Positions 32,861-40,947 of a DNA stretch of 64,000 nucleotides are shown piece by piece. The notes under the pieces were generated by a model. The model was not told where the DNA came from and searched no databases. It saw only the letters and a program-made list of their open reading frames with translations. The position numbers and the translations under genes are program-made. Positions within the stretch are counted from its first letter, which is position 1; every line of letters starts with the position of its first letter. Origin of the DNA: Lysobacterales bacterium (lineage in GTDB: Bacteria > Pseudomonadota > Gammaproteobacteria > Xanthomonadales > Xanthomonadaceae); NCBI GenBank assembly GCA_019510125.1, contig JAEKKX010000008.1, positions 140,509 to 204,508 of the forward strand, read 5' to 3'.

Positions 32861-34084
32861 TCACCCGCCGACGACGTCGAACGTCAGTCCCGCCTTCGCC
32901 CGCAGCCGTTCCGCCAGCGGCATCCCCATCGCCGCACCCGGCGTCCACACGCCGCCCGGCGTGTGCGTGCGGTCGAGGTCGCGGGCGAGGCACAGCGCCG
33001 CTTCGGCGATCATCTTCGAGGTCGAGCCGTAGCCGGGGTCGCGATCGCCGGTCACCTCGGTGGCCAGCCTGCGGCCGTCCGCGGTCTCGCCGAAGAACCG
33101 CACCGCATAGCGGCCCTTCTCGCGCTGCTCGGCGTTCGGCCCTTCGCCCGGCTTCGGCAGGGCGAAGCGGGCGAGCAGGGCGCGGGTGGGCGCGAAGGCG
33201 AGCAGGGCGTTCTGGATCTTCGCCTGGCGCAGCATCTTCTTCGCGCGTCGCTCGCCGGCCGGGCCGTCGCCGGTCAGCATGCGCTCGCTGTAGACGAAAT
33301 CCTTGCCCCACGGGTGCCCGAGCAGGGCGTGGCTGCGGTGGACGTTCTTGGTGTTGATCGTCGCCATCACGAACGGCGCGGTCCAGCCGCCGGCGAGCGC
33401 ATCGTGCTCGGCCACGAAATCGTTGGGCTGGCGCGCGCCCTTGAAGCCCGGTGTCAGCGCGAACGGGTCGAACAGCACGCGCTTGAGCGACGGGTCGGCC
33501 TTGGTCGCCTCGAAGGTCGCGAGCATGCTGGCGATGGTGCCGCCGGAGAACGTGCCCTTCATCGTCTTCACGCGGCCGTGGACGCGCACCAGCGGCGCGC
33601 CCAGGCGCGCCTGCGCTTCGTGCTGCGCATGGACGACGCCCAGATCGAACGGGATGGAGTCGAAGCCGCAGGAGAACACGATGCGCGCGCCGCTGGCCCG
33701 CGCCACCGGCTCCAGTTCGGGGATCATCCGCGCCATCCAGCCCGGCTCGCCGCAGAGATCGACGTAGTCGGTACCGGCCGCAGCGCAGGCGCGGATCAGC
33801 GGTTCGCCGTGGCGCTGGTAGGGGCCGACGGTGGTGATGACGACCCTGGCGCGGCGCACGAGCGCCGCCAGGGCGTCGGCGTCGGCCGCGTCGGCGACCA
33901 GCAGCGGGACCGCGGGGGCGATGCCGAGCGCATCGCGGACCTCGGCGAGCTTCGTCGCGCTGCGGCCGGCCATCGCCCAGCGCACATCGCCGGCATCGCC
34001 GCAGGTCCGGTGGAGGTAATCGGCGACCAGCCGACCGGTGAAGCCGGTGGCGCCGAACAGGATGAGGTCGAAGTCGCGGTCCAT
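32861..34084 (-). CDS. Saccharopine dehydrogenase-like / trans-acting enoyl reductase family protein
   Basis: A 407-residue Rossmann-fold protein. LILFGATGFTGRLVADYL (residues 8-25) is the NADP-binding segment; VVITTVGPYQRHGEPLIRACAAAG (shown in part as TTVGPYQRHGEPLI) and DLCGEPGWM are family motifs, as is SCGFDSIPFDLGV. Relatives include mycobacterial trans-acting enoyl reductases, but most bacterial members are uncharacterised. The ATG at 34084 is chosen because the fold starts directly after it; a start five codons upstream is open. No operon partner is evident: the gene upstream is separated by 67 bases and is unrelated. Confidence 0.82.
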   Translation of the reverse strand: MDRDFDLILFGATGFTGRLVADYLHRTCGDAGDVRWAMAGRSATKLAEVRDALGIAPAVPLLVADAADADALAALVRRARVVITTVGPYQRHGEPLIRACAAAGTDYVDLCGEPGWMARMIPELEPVARASGARIVFSCGFDSIPFDLGVVHAQHEAQARLGAPLVRVHGRVKTMKGTFSGGTIASMLATFEATKADPSLKRVLFDPFALTPGFKGARQPNDFVAEHDALAGGWTAPFVMATINTKNVHRSHALLGHPWGKDFVYSERMLTGDGPAGERRAKKMLRQAKIQNALLAFAPTRALLARFALPKPGEGPNAEQREKGRYAVRFFGETADGRRLATEVTGDRDPGYGSTSKMIAEAALCLARDLDRTHTPGGVWTPGAAMGMPLAERLRAKAGLTFDVVGG

Positions 34085-34151
34085 GCGCCATGATGGCATG
34101 GAACCCGGGCCGTCCGCGCAGGCGCGCCGGGGCGCCTGCGCGGACGGGCGC

Positions 34152-35204
34152 TCACTCGGCGACGACCGAGCCGCTGCGCGGATAGATGCGGTAGTTGCGG
34201 GCCGTGCCGTTGTTGCGGACCCGGATCTCGTCGCCGGCCACGCCGTCGAGGTTGGCGTAGTTCAGCAGCGACCACCAGGTGCCGAACGTGCCGGAGCCGT
34301 TGATGTACTGCACGGTGCCGGTGCGCGGGTAGACGATGTTGATGTTGCCGTCGCTGCGTGCGACCGCGATCTCGTTGCCGGTGGTGCCGTCGAACTGGCG
34401 CACGCCGTCGTTGAGGATCGCGTACTGGGCGTTGATGATGTAGTTGCTCATCGACCCGGTGACGTAGCTGTAGACGCTGATGTAGTTGGGCAGGATCAGG
34501 ATCAGTTCGGCGCCGGGGCTGCCGTTGAGGTCGCTGACGCAGTTGGGGATGCCCGGATCGTTGCAGATCGCCCAGCTTCCGCTGCTCACCGGCGTGCTGC
34601 TCATGCTGCGCGTGCGGTAGTTGTAGACGCGCAACGCGGAGCCGTTGGCGATCGGGATCTCGGCGCCGGGCTGGCCGTCGAGGTCCTTGATGCCGTAGAC
34701 CGCGATGGCGTAGGTGCCGGACATCGGCTGCGAGCTGGTGCTGCGCGCCCGATGGTCGACGATCTTCAGGGAATCCGACGCCACGATCACGATCTCGTTG
34801 CCGGCGACGCCGTTGAGGTCGGTGATGCCGCCGGGCGATGCGGCCCACGAGCCGGTGCTGATCTGGTAGTTGTAGCTGCTGCGCGAATTGTGGTTGATCA
34901 CCATCAGCGCGCCGCCGATGTTGATCGGGATCTCGGCGCCAGGGGTGCCGTCGAGGTCCTGCACGCTCGTGAAGTTGCCGTACAGCAGGGCCCACGAGCC
35001 GCCGCTGACCTGGTAGTTGTAGCTGCTGCCGTTGGTGCTCTTGACGGTGATGTACGAGCCGTTGTTGTAGACGGTTTCGGCGATGCCGTCGCCGTCGAGG
35101 TCTGCGCTGCCCATCAGGACGCCCTGTGCGGACGCGGCGCCAGGCAGCCATGCGCCGGCCACGCAGGCCAGCGAGAACAGCAGTGCGCGGAATGAACGTG
35201 TCAT
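34152..35204 (-). CDS. Secreted seven-repeat FG-GAP/VCBS-like protein
   Basis: A 350-residue exported protein with signal peptide MTRSFRALLF to ASA-Q (cleavage near 26) and RBS AAGGAGAG. The mature chain is seven repeats of 45-51 residues. Each starts with D-[LF]-[DN]-G-x-x-G-[AN]-E, seen at residues 35, 83, 129, 174, 225, 271 and 319, followed by strands of the type VYNYRTRSMSSTPVSSGSWAI. The D-x-[DN]-G loops resemble calcium-binding FG-GAP or VCBS blades, and seven units fit one closed beta-propeller. Function may be adhesion or matrix binding, but this is not shown. Asn, Ser and Tyr content is much higher than in neighbours. Confidence 0.78.
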   Translation of the reverse strand: MTRSFRALLFSLACVAGAWLPGAASAQGVLMGSADLDGDGIAETVYNNGSYITVKSTNGSSYNYQVSGGSWALLYGNFTSVQDLDGTPGAEIPINIGGALMVINHNSRSSYNYQISTGSWAASPGGITDLNGVAGNEIVIVASDSLKIVDHRARSTSSQPMSGTYAIAVYGIKDLDGQPGAEIPIANGSALRVYNYRTRSMSSTPVSSGSWAICNDPGIPNCVSDLNGSPGAELILILPNYISVYSYVTGSMSNYIINAQYAILNDGVRQFDGTTGNEIAVARSDGNINIVYPRTGTVQYINGSGTFGTWWSLLNYANLDGVAGDEIRVRNNGTARNYRIYPRSGSVVAE

Positions 35205-35475
35205 GGGGTGCTCTCCTTGAGCGGGTGTCGATGCGCCGGACCGGCGCATTCGTCCGTGACGAAGCGGACGCGGGCTTCCCGCGGTCGGCGATGCGGGTCG
35301 TGGCGGGTTTCCGACGAACGGGTCGCGGTTTGCGCGCCTCGTCACATTCCCGCCGGCGCCGCCGGCCACGTCGCGCGGCCATCCGCCGCACGACCGCGTC
35401 GCAAGCCTGATTCGCAGCGTCGATGGGATCGGCGGGAATGAACGACGCGGTCGCGCGCGCAGGCGACGCTGCGGA

Positions 35476-36021
35476 TCACTCGGCGTAGGCGTACACGAAG
35501 TACAGGTGCATCACGCCCAGCGCCGCCAGCAGGCAGCCGGCGCAGATGTGCAGGGCGGTGGTCCACTGGCCCCAGGTGCCCAGCCGCTTCGCCGGCAGCA
35601 GGTTGAGCAGCGCGCCGGCGGCCACCACCAGCATGGTCACGGCGAACGTCGCGTGCAGGAAGCCGGCATGGGCGAACCCGGCGTGCATCACCAGCAGCAC
35701 GAGCATGGTCAGGCCGAGGAAGCGATGCGCCAGTTGCAGCGCGCGCTGCGCGCCGCCGCCGATCAGCCGGCGCTTGATCAGGGCCAGCGAGAGATCGAAG
35801 GACAGCAGGCCGACCAGGCAGTAGCCGGTCACCTGCTTGTAGGCGTGCAGGCGCTGCAGCGCGACCAGCGATTCCACCCGCGGGCCCCACAGCCACGCGA
35901 TGCACGCGATCGAGACGCCGCACAGCGCGGTCCACGAGGCGACGACCAGCGCCGTCTGGTACGCGCTGCGCGGGGCCTTGGGCCGCGTCGCGAGGGCCGG
36001 GCTGTCCGTGGTCGCGTTCAT
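35476..36021 (-). CDS. Membrane protein with two H-x13-H pairs, possible b-type dihaem protein
   Basis: A 181-residue protein with about five membrane spans (near 22-44, 63-82, 97-117, 122-142, 153-178). Histidines H99/H113 in the third span and H158/H172 in the fifth are each 14 positions apart. This is the haem-ligand spacing known from ferric reductase and NADPH oxidase membrane domains. H118 and H123 lie near the periplasmic side. It is the last gene of a three-gene redox cluster; its ATG overlaps the stop of the monohaem protein (ATGA). A role in moving electrons across the inner membrane is inferred from context. Confidence 0.7.
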   Translation of the reverse strand: MNATTDSPALATRPKAPRSAYQTALVVASWTALCGVSIACIAWLWGPRVESLVALQRLHAYKQVTGYCLVGLLSFDLSLALIKRRLIGGGAQRALQLAHRFLGLTMLVLLVMHAGFAHAGFLHATFAVTMLVVAAGALLNLLPAKRLGTWGQWTTALHICAGCLLAALGVMHLYFVYAYAE

Positions 36022-36938
36022 GGCGCGCTGCCCGACTTGCCGGGCGCGGCCGCGCCGTCCTGCGCGCGCTTGTCGCCGCCGCCGCGCGCGCCCGCGAGTT
36101 CGCGTCGGGCCGGGGCGCGCAGGTCGAGCAGCAGGTTGAGCGAGGCGATCGAATTCTGGGCTTCGACCCGGTCGCGGAAGGTGCCGGCATCGGGGACGAA
36201 CAGGCCGTCCTTCGGCCACTGCGGGCCGACCTTCGGCCGTTCCTTGTCGTCGAAGCCGGCGGTCTTCTTCAGGTAGGCGTCGTAGGCGTCCAGCGCCGAG
36301 GCGCGGTAGGCGGCGAGGATCGCGATCACTTCGTCGGTCGAGAGCTTGTCGCGCGGGAACGACCAGGTCGTGGCGCCCATCACGTCGTTCTGCTTCCAGT
36401 CCTTGCGCGGACTCTTCGGATGGTCGTTGTGGCAGGTCACGCAGGCCGGCGCCGAGGCGATGTCGGCGAACATCGCGGTCTGCCGGCCGGTGCTGGCGTC
36501 GAGGAAGAACTTCGGCTGGCGATCCTTCTCGATCTGCTCGAAGTAGGTCTGCTGCGCGCCCTTGAACTTGTTGGTGACCTCGATCGGGTAACTCGAACCC
36601 AGGAACAGGCTCAGCTCGGGGACGCGCTGCTGCAGGCGGTTGGCGGTCTCGCGCAGCAGCAGCGCGGGCAGCGGGCCGGCATGCACGTCCTTCCGCTTCC
36701 AGTCCTCGTGGAACCTGAGGCCGGCCTTCTGCCCCGGGGTCACGATTTCCGCGGTGTAGATCTTGCGGATCGACGCGTTCTCGGCGTTGAGCAGGCGGAA
36801 CAGCGTCTCGACCGGCACGTCGCGCGCACCGACGCTGTCCTCGTCGAGGTCGGCCGGCGCGGTCGCGAACAGATAGATGCCGACGACCGCCAGTGCGGCC
36901 AGCGCGATCGCGGAACGGGGAATCCTGGTGAGCGTCAT
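36018..36938 (-). CDS. Membrane-anchored monohaem cytochrome c-like protein (DUF3365-type)
   Basis: A 306-residue protein with an N-terminal anchor (IALAALAVVGIYLFATA, 11-27) and a periplasmic domain. One haem c motif CVTCH is at 166-170. The pattern before it (NAENASIRKIYTAEIVTPGQ, FHEDWKRK, ETANRLQQR) fits the DUF3365/Tll0287-like haem-PAS fold. The last 40 residues are Ala/Arg/Gly-rich and extracytoplasmic. Starts and stops overlap both neighbours by ATGA, so it is translated together with the reductase fusion upstream and the H-x13-H protein downstream. It may be the terminal electron carrier or a redox sensor; this is inference. Confidence 0.78.
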   Translation of the reverse strand: MTLTRIPRSAIALAALAVVGIYLFATAPADLDEDSVGARDVPVETLFRLLNAENASIRKIYTAEIVTPGQKAGLRFHEDWKRKDVHAGPLPALLLRETANRLQQRVPELSLFLGSSYPIEVTNKFKGAQQTYFEQIEKDRQPKFFLDASTGRQTAMFADIASAPACVTCHNDHPKSPRKDWKQNDVMGATTWSFPRDKLSTDEVIAILAAYRASALDAYDAYLKKTAGFDDKERPKVGPQWPKDGLFVPDAGTFRDRVEAQNSIASLNLLLDLRAPARRELAGARGGGDKRAQDGAAAPGKSGSAP

Positions 36939-38521
36939 GGCGAATCCTCCGGAGTCCTGGCCTTCACCACGCGTTCGCCGTAGGGCGAGGCCCCGGTGCC
37001 GAGATACGCCTGGATGGCCTCGGGCGGGATCGCGTCCTCCAGGTCGCGGGGCGGGGTGTGGTGATGGTTGCCGTGGAAGTCGTGGCAGCCCAGGCACGTG
37101 TCCCAGCGCTTGTCGCGGATCAGCGCCGCGTGCGTGGGCCGGGTCGGGTCGTCCTTGACCTGGGTGTCGGCATGGCAGCTCGCGCAGAAGCGCGCGTCGG
37201 TGCGGCTGATGCGCGTGCCGGTATGCTCGCGATGGCAGCTCACGCACTGCTGCGGCGCGAGCGCGCGCCGGGCCGCTTCGAAGCGCGGCTCCAGGAACCG
37301 GTGCGCGGGGTGGCGGTCGTCGGGATTGTCGTGGCAGCCGATGCAGGTGGCGTTGTCGACCGCGCGCTTGCCGAATTCGGCGCCGTCCGGGCGCAGGCCG
37401 AGCAGGTGCTTGGTCTTCGCCTGCAACTGCTGGCGGAGCGTGCCCGGCGCCTCGCGGTGGCAGTCGGCGCATTCGAGCTTGTCGTGGCCCGGATTGTGCG
37501 CGTCGTTCGGCACGAAGGTCGCCAGCGCCGGCGCGAGCAGCAGCAGCGGCGCGAAGGCCGCGGCCAGGCCCGCGGCGTAGGCCAGCCGGCGGATGCTGCG
37601 CGGCGGCCGCACTTTCGATTTGAGGAAGAACGCCTCGACCCGCACGTCCGCATCCGGCACGCCGGCCTTGCGCAGGCCCTCGACCACGTTGCGGGTGTAG
37701 GCCTCGGGTCCGCAGACGTAGAAGCGCGCGCCGGGGAACAGCGACACGGTGTCGGCGATGTCCTCGTCGTCGATGTAGCCGTCGACGTCGTCGGCGCGCA
37801 GGTGGCAACTGATCTCGCCGCTGCTGGCGGCGGAGGATTCGATCCTGTCGGCGTAGACCATGTCGCCGCGATAGGCCGCGCTGTAGTCGATGTGCAGGCC
37901 CTGCCCGGGCTGCCGGCCGCTGAGCAGCGACAGCGCGAGGGTCACGCCGACGCCGGCGACGAACGCGACCACGGTGCGTCCGTCCGCGGGGTCGGCCTGG
38001 CCGGCGGGCGCCGCGATGCGCATCGGGATCGCGGCGAAGATCGTCTCGTCGGCGTCGAGCAGGCGGGTGGTCAGCTCGCCGTAGGGCAGGCGGCGCATCG
38101 CGATGCCGACCCGGTTGCCGTCCCCGGACTGGTCGACGATCGTGTAGGTCCGGGTCACCCACTCGTCGTCGATCCACGCCTGCAGCACCACGTGCTGCGC
38201 GGGACGCGCCTTCGGATAGGGCGGATAGCCGGCGAGCTGCAGGTCGAGCTGCACGATGTTCCGCTGCGGGAACCGGCCGTCGGTGAGCACGGTGCGGGTC
38301 GCGTTCGCCACTTCGTACCATGGCGATTCGCCGAGCATTTCCTGCAGCAGCGGGCGGCAGCAGCCGCAGTGCACGCCGCAGCCGAGCTGGCTGCCGAGGG
38401 ATTCCAGCGTCGACGCCGGCGCGGTGGCGATGGCGGCCTTGATCCGCGCCCGGCCGACGCCGGCGCAATGGCAGACGAGATCGTCCTGATCGGTGCCCTC
38501 TCGTTTCGGTAGTGCGTCCAT
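36935..38521 (-). CDS. Fusion of BFD [2Fe-2S], ferredoxin-reductase and pentahaem cytochrome c domains
   Basis: A 528-residue single polypeptide. Residues 10-65 are BFD-like with cysteines 17, 19, 52 and 55 (VCHCAGV, CGVHCGCCRPLLQEM). Residues about 80-305 look like a ferredoxin-NAD(P)H reductase: RTYTIV (124-129, FAD), GVGVTLAL (190-197, nucleotide), FYVCGPEAYTRNV (267-279) and VEAFF. A basic stretch KSKVRPPRSIRR precedes one membrane span (314-337). The C-terminal periplasmic part has five CxxCH motifs starting at 351, 393, 426, 446 and 476. Topology predicts NAD(P)H oxidation inside and haem reduction outside. The ATG at 38521 is preferred over one 13 codons upstream because the family region begins directly after it. 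No matching named family is recalled. Confidence 0.85.
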   Translation of the reverse strand: MDALPKREGTDQDDLVCHCAGVGRARIKAAIATAPASTLESLGSQLGCGVHCGCCRPLLQEMLGESPWYEVANATRTVLTDGRFPQRNIVQLDLQLAGYPPYPKARPAQHVVLQAWIDDEWVTRTYTIVDQSGDGNRVGIAMRRLPYGELTTRLLDADETIFAAIPMRIAAPAGQADPADGRTVVAFVAGVGVTLALSLLSGRQPGQGLHIDYSAAYRGDMVYADRIESSAASSGEISCHLRADDVDGYIDDEDIADTVSLFPGARFYVCGPEAYTRNVVEGLRKAGVPDADVRVEAFFLKSKVRPPRSIRRLAYAAGLAAAFAPLLLLAPALATFVPNDAHNPGHDKLECADCHREAPGTLRQQLQAKTKHLLGLRPDGAEFGKRAVDNATCIGCHDNPDDRHPAHRFLEPRFEAARRALAPQQCVSCHREHTGTRISRTDARFCASCHADTQVKDDPTRPTHAALIRDKRWDTCLGCHDFHGNHHHTPPRDLEDAIPPEAIQAYLGTGASPYGERVVKARTPEDSP

Positions 38522-38843
38522 GCGTCCCCTGTCGGCCCTTCGCCGCCAGCGAGGCGGCAAGTCCGGCGCGTCGACGCCGGGCGCCGCCGCGATCCGAAGG
38601 CCGGCCCGGTTCGTTCCTGAACCCGGCCGGTGCGCGGGCCTCCTGTCGATCGATCGCCGCGCGATTCATGGCGTCGATCACCCGCGGGGATATGGTTAAC
38701 CTCCCGCGCGCGCTTTTTCAAGGTGGCGGAAGGGGGGCGAACATCGACTTTGGTCGCGAATCGGCGTTCCGCCTCGATGCGCGAGAACCATTAGCATGAT
38801 GCCGCGCACTCTTCCGCGCCGCCGCAACTCCACAGGACCCGTC
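38522..38843. other. Divergent promoter region between redox cluster and acyl-CoA synthetase gene
   Basis: About 320 bases without a supported gene. It must hold promoters for the redox cluster (minus) and the synthetase (plus). No clear -35/-10 pair, FNR box or hairpin was found. A GGTTAACC octamer-like palindrome lies at 38694-38701. Confidence 0.4.
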
Positions 38844-40361
38844 GTGCCCAATCCGATCTTCGACCGGCTGTTCGCTCCGCTCGCGGACAGCCCCGTTCCG
38901 TTCCTGCAGCTTGCCGATGGCGCGACCGTCTCCGGCGATGCGTTCCTGGCGATGGTGCATCGCGGCGCCGGCGCGCTGCGTGCGCTCGGCGTGCGGCCGG
39001 GCGACCGGGTGGCCGCGCAGGTCGCGAAGACCCCGGAGGCGCTGGCGCTGTACGGCGCCAGCATCGCCGCCGGCGCGGTGTTCCTGCCGCTCAACACTGC
39101 GTACACGCCGACCGAGATCGACTTTTTCGTCGGCGACGCCGCGCCGCGGGTGCTGCTGGCCGATCCGGCGAAGGCCGGGGCGCTGGCGCCGGTCGCGGCC
39201 AGGCACGGGGCGGCGCTCGCGACCCTGGACGCGCACCGGTGCGGCGATTTCCGCACGCTGTGCGATGCGCAGCCCGATCGCGGCGAGGTCGCCGACCGCG
39301 ACGCCGACGACCTCGCCGCGCTGCTCTACACCTCCGGCACCACCGGGCGCTCCAAGGGCGCGATGCTCAGCCACGGCAACCTGCTGTCGAACGCTTCGGC
39401 GCTGGCGGCGGAGTGGCGGTTCACGGCCGACGACGTGCTGCTGCACGCGCTGCCGATCTTCCACACCCACGGCCTGTTCGTCGCCTGCAACGTGTCGCTG
39501 CTCAGCGGCGCGTCGATGCTGTTCCTGCCCGGCTTCGACCTCGACGCGATCCTGCGCCTGCTGCCGCGCGCCACGGTGCTGATGGGGGTGCCGACGTTCT
39601 ACACCCGGCTGCTCGACGACCCCCGCTTCGACCGCGACCTCGTCGCCCACATGCGCCTGTTCGTCTCCGGCTCGGCGCCGCTGCTGGCGGAGACGCACCT
39701 TGCGTTCGAGGCACGCACCGGGCACCGCATTCTCGAACGCTACGGTATGACCGAAACCAACATGATCGCGTCGAACCCGTACGACGGCGAGCGCCGCGCG
39801 GGCACGGTCGGGCGCGCGCTGCCGGGCGTGGACGTGCGCGTGTGCGATCCGGCGAGCGGTGCGCCTATGCCCGCCGGCGAGACCGGCGTGGTCGAGGTGC
39901 GCGGCCCGAACGTGTTCCGCGGCTACTGGAACCTTCCCGACAAGACCCGAGAGGAGTTCCGCGACGACGGATTCTTCGTCACCGGCGACCTCGGCGTACT
40001 GGGCGACGACGGCTACCTCACCCTCGTCGGCCGGCAGAAGGACCTGATCATCAGCGGCGGCTTCAATGTGTATCCGAAGGAGGTCGAGCTGCTGCTGGAC
40101 GAGATGCCCCGCGTGCTCGAATCCGCGGTGGTCGGCGTGCCGCATCCGGACTTCGGCGAGGCGGTGCTCGCGGTGCTGGTGCCGCAGCCGGGCGCGGACA
40201 TCGACCTCGCCGCGATCGACGCCGCGCTGCGCGAGCGACTCGCGCGCTACAAGCAGCCGAAGGCGCTGGAGGTCTTGCCGGAGCTGCCGCGCAACACCAT
40301 GGGCAAGGTGCAGAAGAACCTGCTGCGGGAGCGGTTCGCGCATCGTTTCGCAGCAGGCTGA
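38844..40361 (+). CDS. Malonyl-CoA synthetase-like AMP-forming ligase
   Basis: A 505-residue acyl-CoA synthetase of the ANL superfamily. Core motifs are YTSGTTGRSKGAML (about 162-175, P-loop), ERYGMTETNM (about 298-307), GYLTLVGRQKDLI and the C-terminal catalytic lysine region NTMGKVQKNLL. PIFHTHGLFVACN and SNPYDGERRAGTVG resemble MatB/ACSF3-type malonyl-CoA synthetases, so malonate is the likely acid, but related acids are possible. The GTG at 38844 is chosen because AGGA lies 7 bases upstream and the length then matches the family; an ATG at 38796 would add 16 residues. No malonate transport or decarboxylase genes are adjacent. Confidence 0.85.
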   Translation: MPNPIFDRLFAPLADSPVPFLQLADGATVSGDAFLAMVHRGAGALRALGVRPGDRVAAQVAKTPEALALYGASIAAGAVFLPLNTAYTPTEIDFFVGDAAPRVLLADPAKAGALAPVAARHGAALATLDAHRCGDFRTLCDAQPDRGEVADRDADDLAALLYTSGTTGRSKGAMLSHGNLLSNASALAAEWRFTADDVLLHALPIFHTHGLFVACNVSLLSGASMLFLPGFDLDAILRLLPRATVLMGVPTFYTRLLDDPRFDRDLVAHMRLFVSGSAPLLAETHLAFEARTGHRILERYGMTETNMIASNPYDGERRAGTVGRALPGVDVRVCDPASGAPMPAGETGVVEVRGPNVFRGYWNLPDKTREEFRDDGFFVTGDLGVLGDDGYLTLVGRQKDLIISGGFNVYPKEVELLLDEMPRVLESAVVGVPHPDFGEAVLAVLVPQPGADIDLAAIDAALRERLARYKQPKALEVLPELPRNTMGKVQKNLLRERFAHRFAAG

Positions 40362-40423
40362 TTGCGGGCTGCCACCGTCCCGCACGGGTCCTGGAACATC
40401 GTGACGCATCCGCAACACGGGGG

Positions 40424-40494
40424 CGGTAGAGCGGCCTTCAGGCCGCTGTTCTTTTGCGATGCCATGAAGCAGCGGCCTGAAGGCCGCTCTACCG
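40424..40494. repeat. Long perfect inverted repeat, REP-like
   Basis: Arms of 25 bases at 40424-40448 and 40470-40494 are exact complements with a 21-base spacer. Each arm (core GTAGAGCGGCCTTCAGG) also contains its own small palindrome CGGCCTTCAGGCCG. It differs from the family at 9451-9642. It sits just after the synthetase gene. Confidence 0.8.
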
Positions 40495-40530
40495 GGGCGT
40501 GGGTCGAACGAAACGGTGCGAATGCTGGTC

Positions 40531-40559
40531 CGCAGGGCGGGCCAAGGGCCCGCCCTGCG
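40531..40559. terminator. 13-bp hairpin with 3-base loop
   Basis: CGCAGGGCGGGCC (40531-40543), loop AAG, then the exact complement (40547-40559). Very stable and symmetrical, so it can form on both strands. It lies between the convergent synthetase gene and the zinc-ribbon gene and could end both transcripts. No T run follows on either strand. Confidence 0.5.
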
Positions 40560-40597
40560 CGATTAGCGAGGAAGACGAGGGATCGGCGGCGCGACGC

Positions 40598-40939
40598 TCA
40601 TCCGCCGAGACGCTCCAGCCGGTATCGCAGGCGGCGAACGAGCTGGCTGCGGCTCGCGTTCGGTACCCGGGCTTCGAGGCGGTCGATCTCGTTGCGCAGC
40701 GCCGTACTCTCACGGATGCGGTCGACATGGGTCTGCACGTCCCTATCAAATTGCCGTTGCGCAAGCCATGCGCGCAATGCCGACCACTCACGACGCTTCC
40801 GCCTGGGCGGTACGGGAATCCTGTAGCCGAGGTAGACGCACAGGCGTCCGCAGTTCTGGCAGGGCACGTCGCCGACGTACTGGGTATGGCGACGCACAGC
40901 GCTGCGGCAGTCGAAACACACCCAGGCGGCGGTTCCCAT
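40598..40939 (-). CDS. Zinc-ribbon protein, function unknown
   Basis: A 113-residue product. The N-terminus has two CxxC pairs, CFDC (8-11) and CQNC (27-30), spaced as a zinc ribbon. The C-terminal two thirds are strongly basic and helical (RRKRREW, RNEIDRLEARVPNASRSQL, RRLRYRLERL) and may form a coiled coil. The ATG at 40939 starts 9 bases after the stop of the HEAGH-motif gene, so the two are co-transcribed. Nucleic-acid binding is conceivable but not shown. Confidence 0.7.
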   Translation of the reverse strand: MGTAAWVCFDCRSAVRRHTQYVGDVPCQNCGRLCVYLGYRIPVPPRRKRREWSALRAWLAQRQFDRDVQTHVDRIRESTALRNEIDRLEARVPNASRSQLVRRLRYRLERLGG

Positions 40940-40947
40940 CGCTTTGC

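Noticed and set aside
35342..36190. 282-codon minus-strand frame overlapping the H-x13-H membrane protein
   Set aside because: Out of frame with the recognised gene, with Arg/Pro/Ala composition typical of shadow frames.
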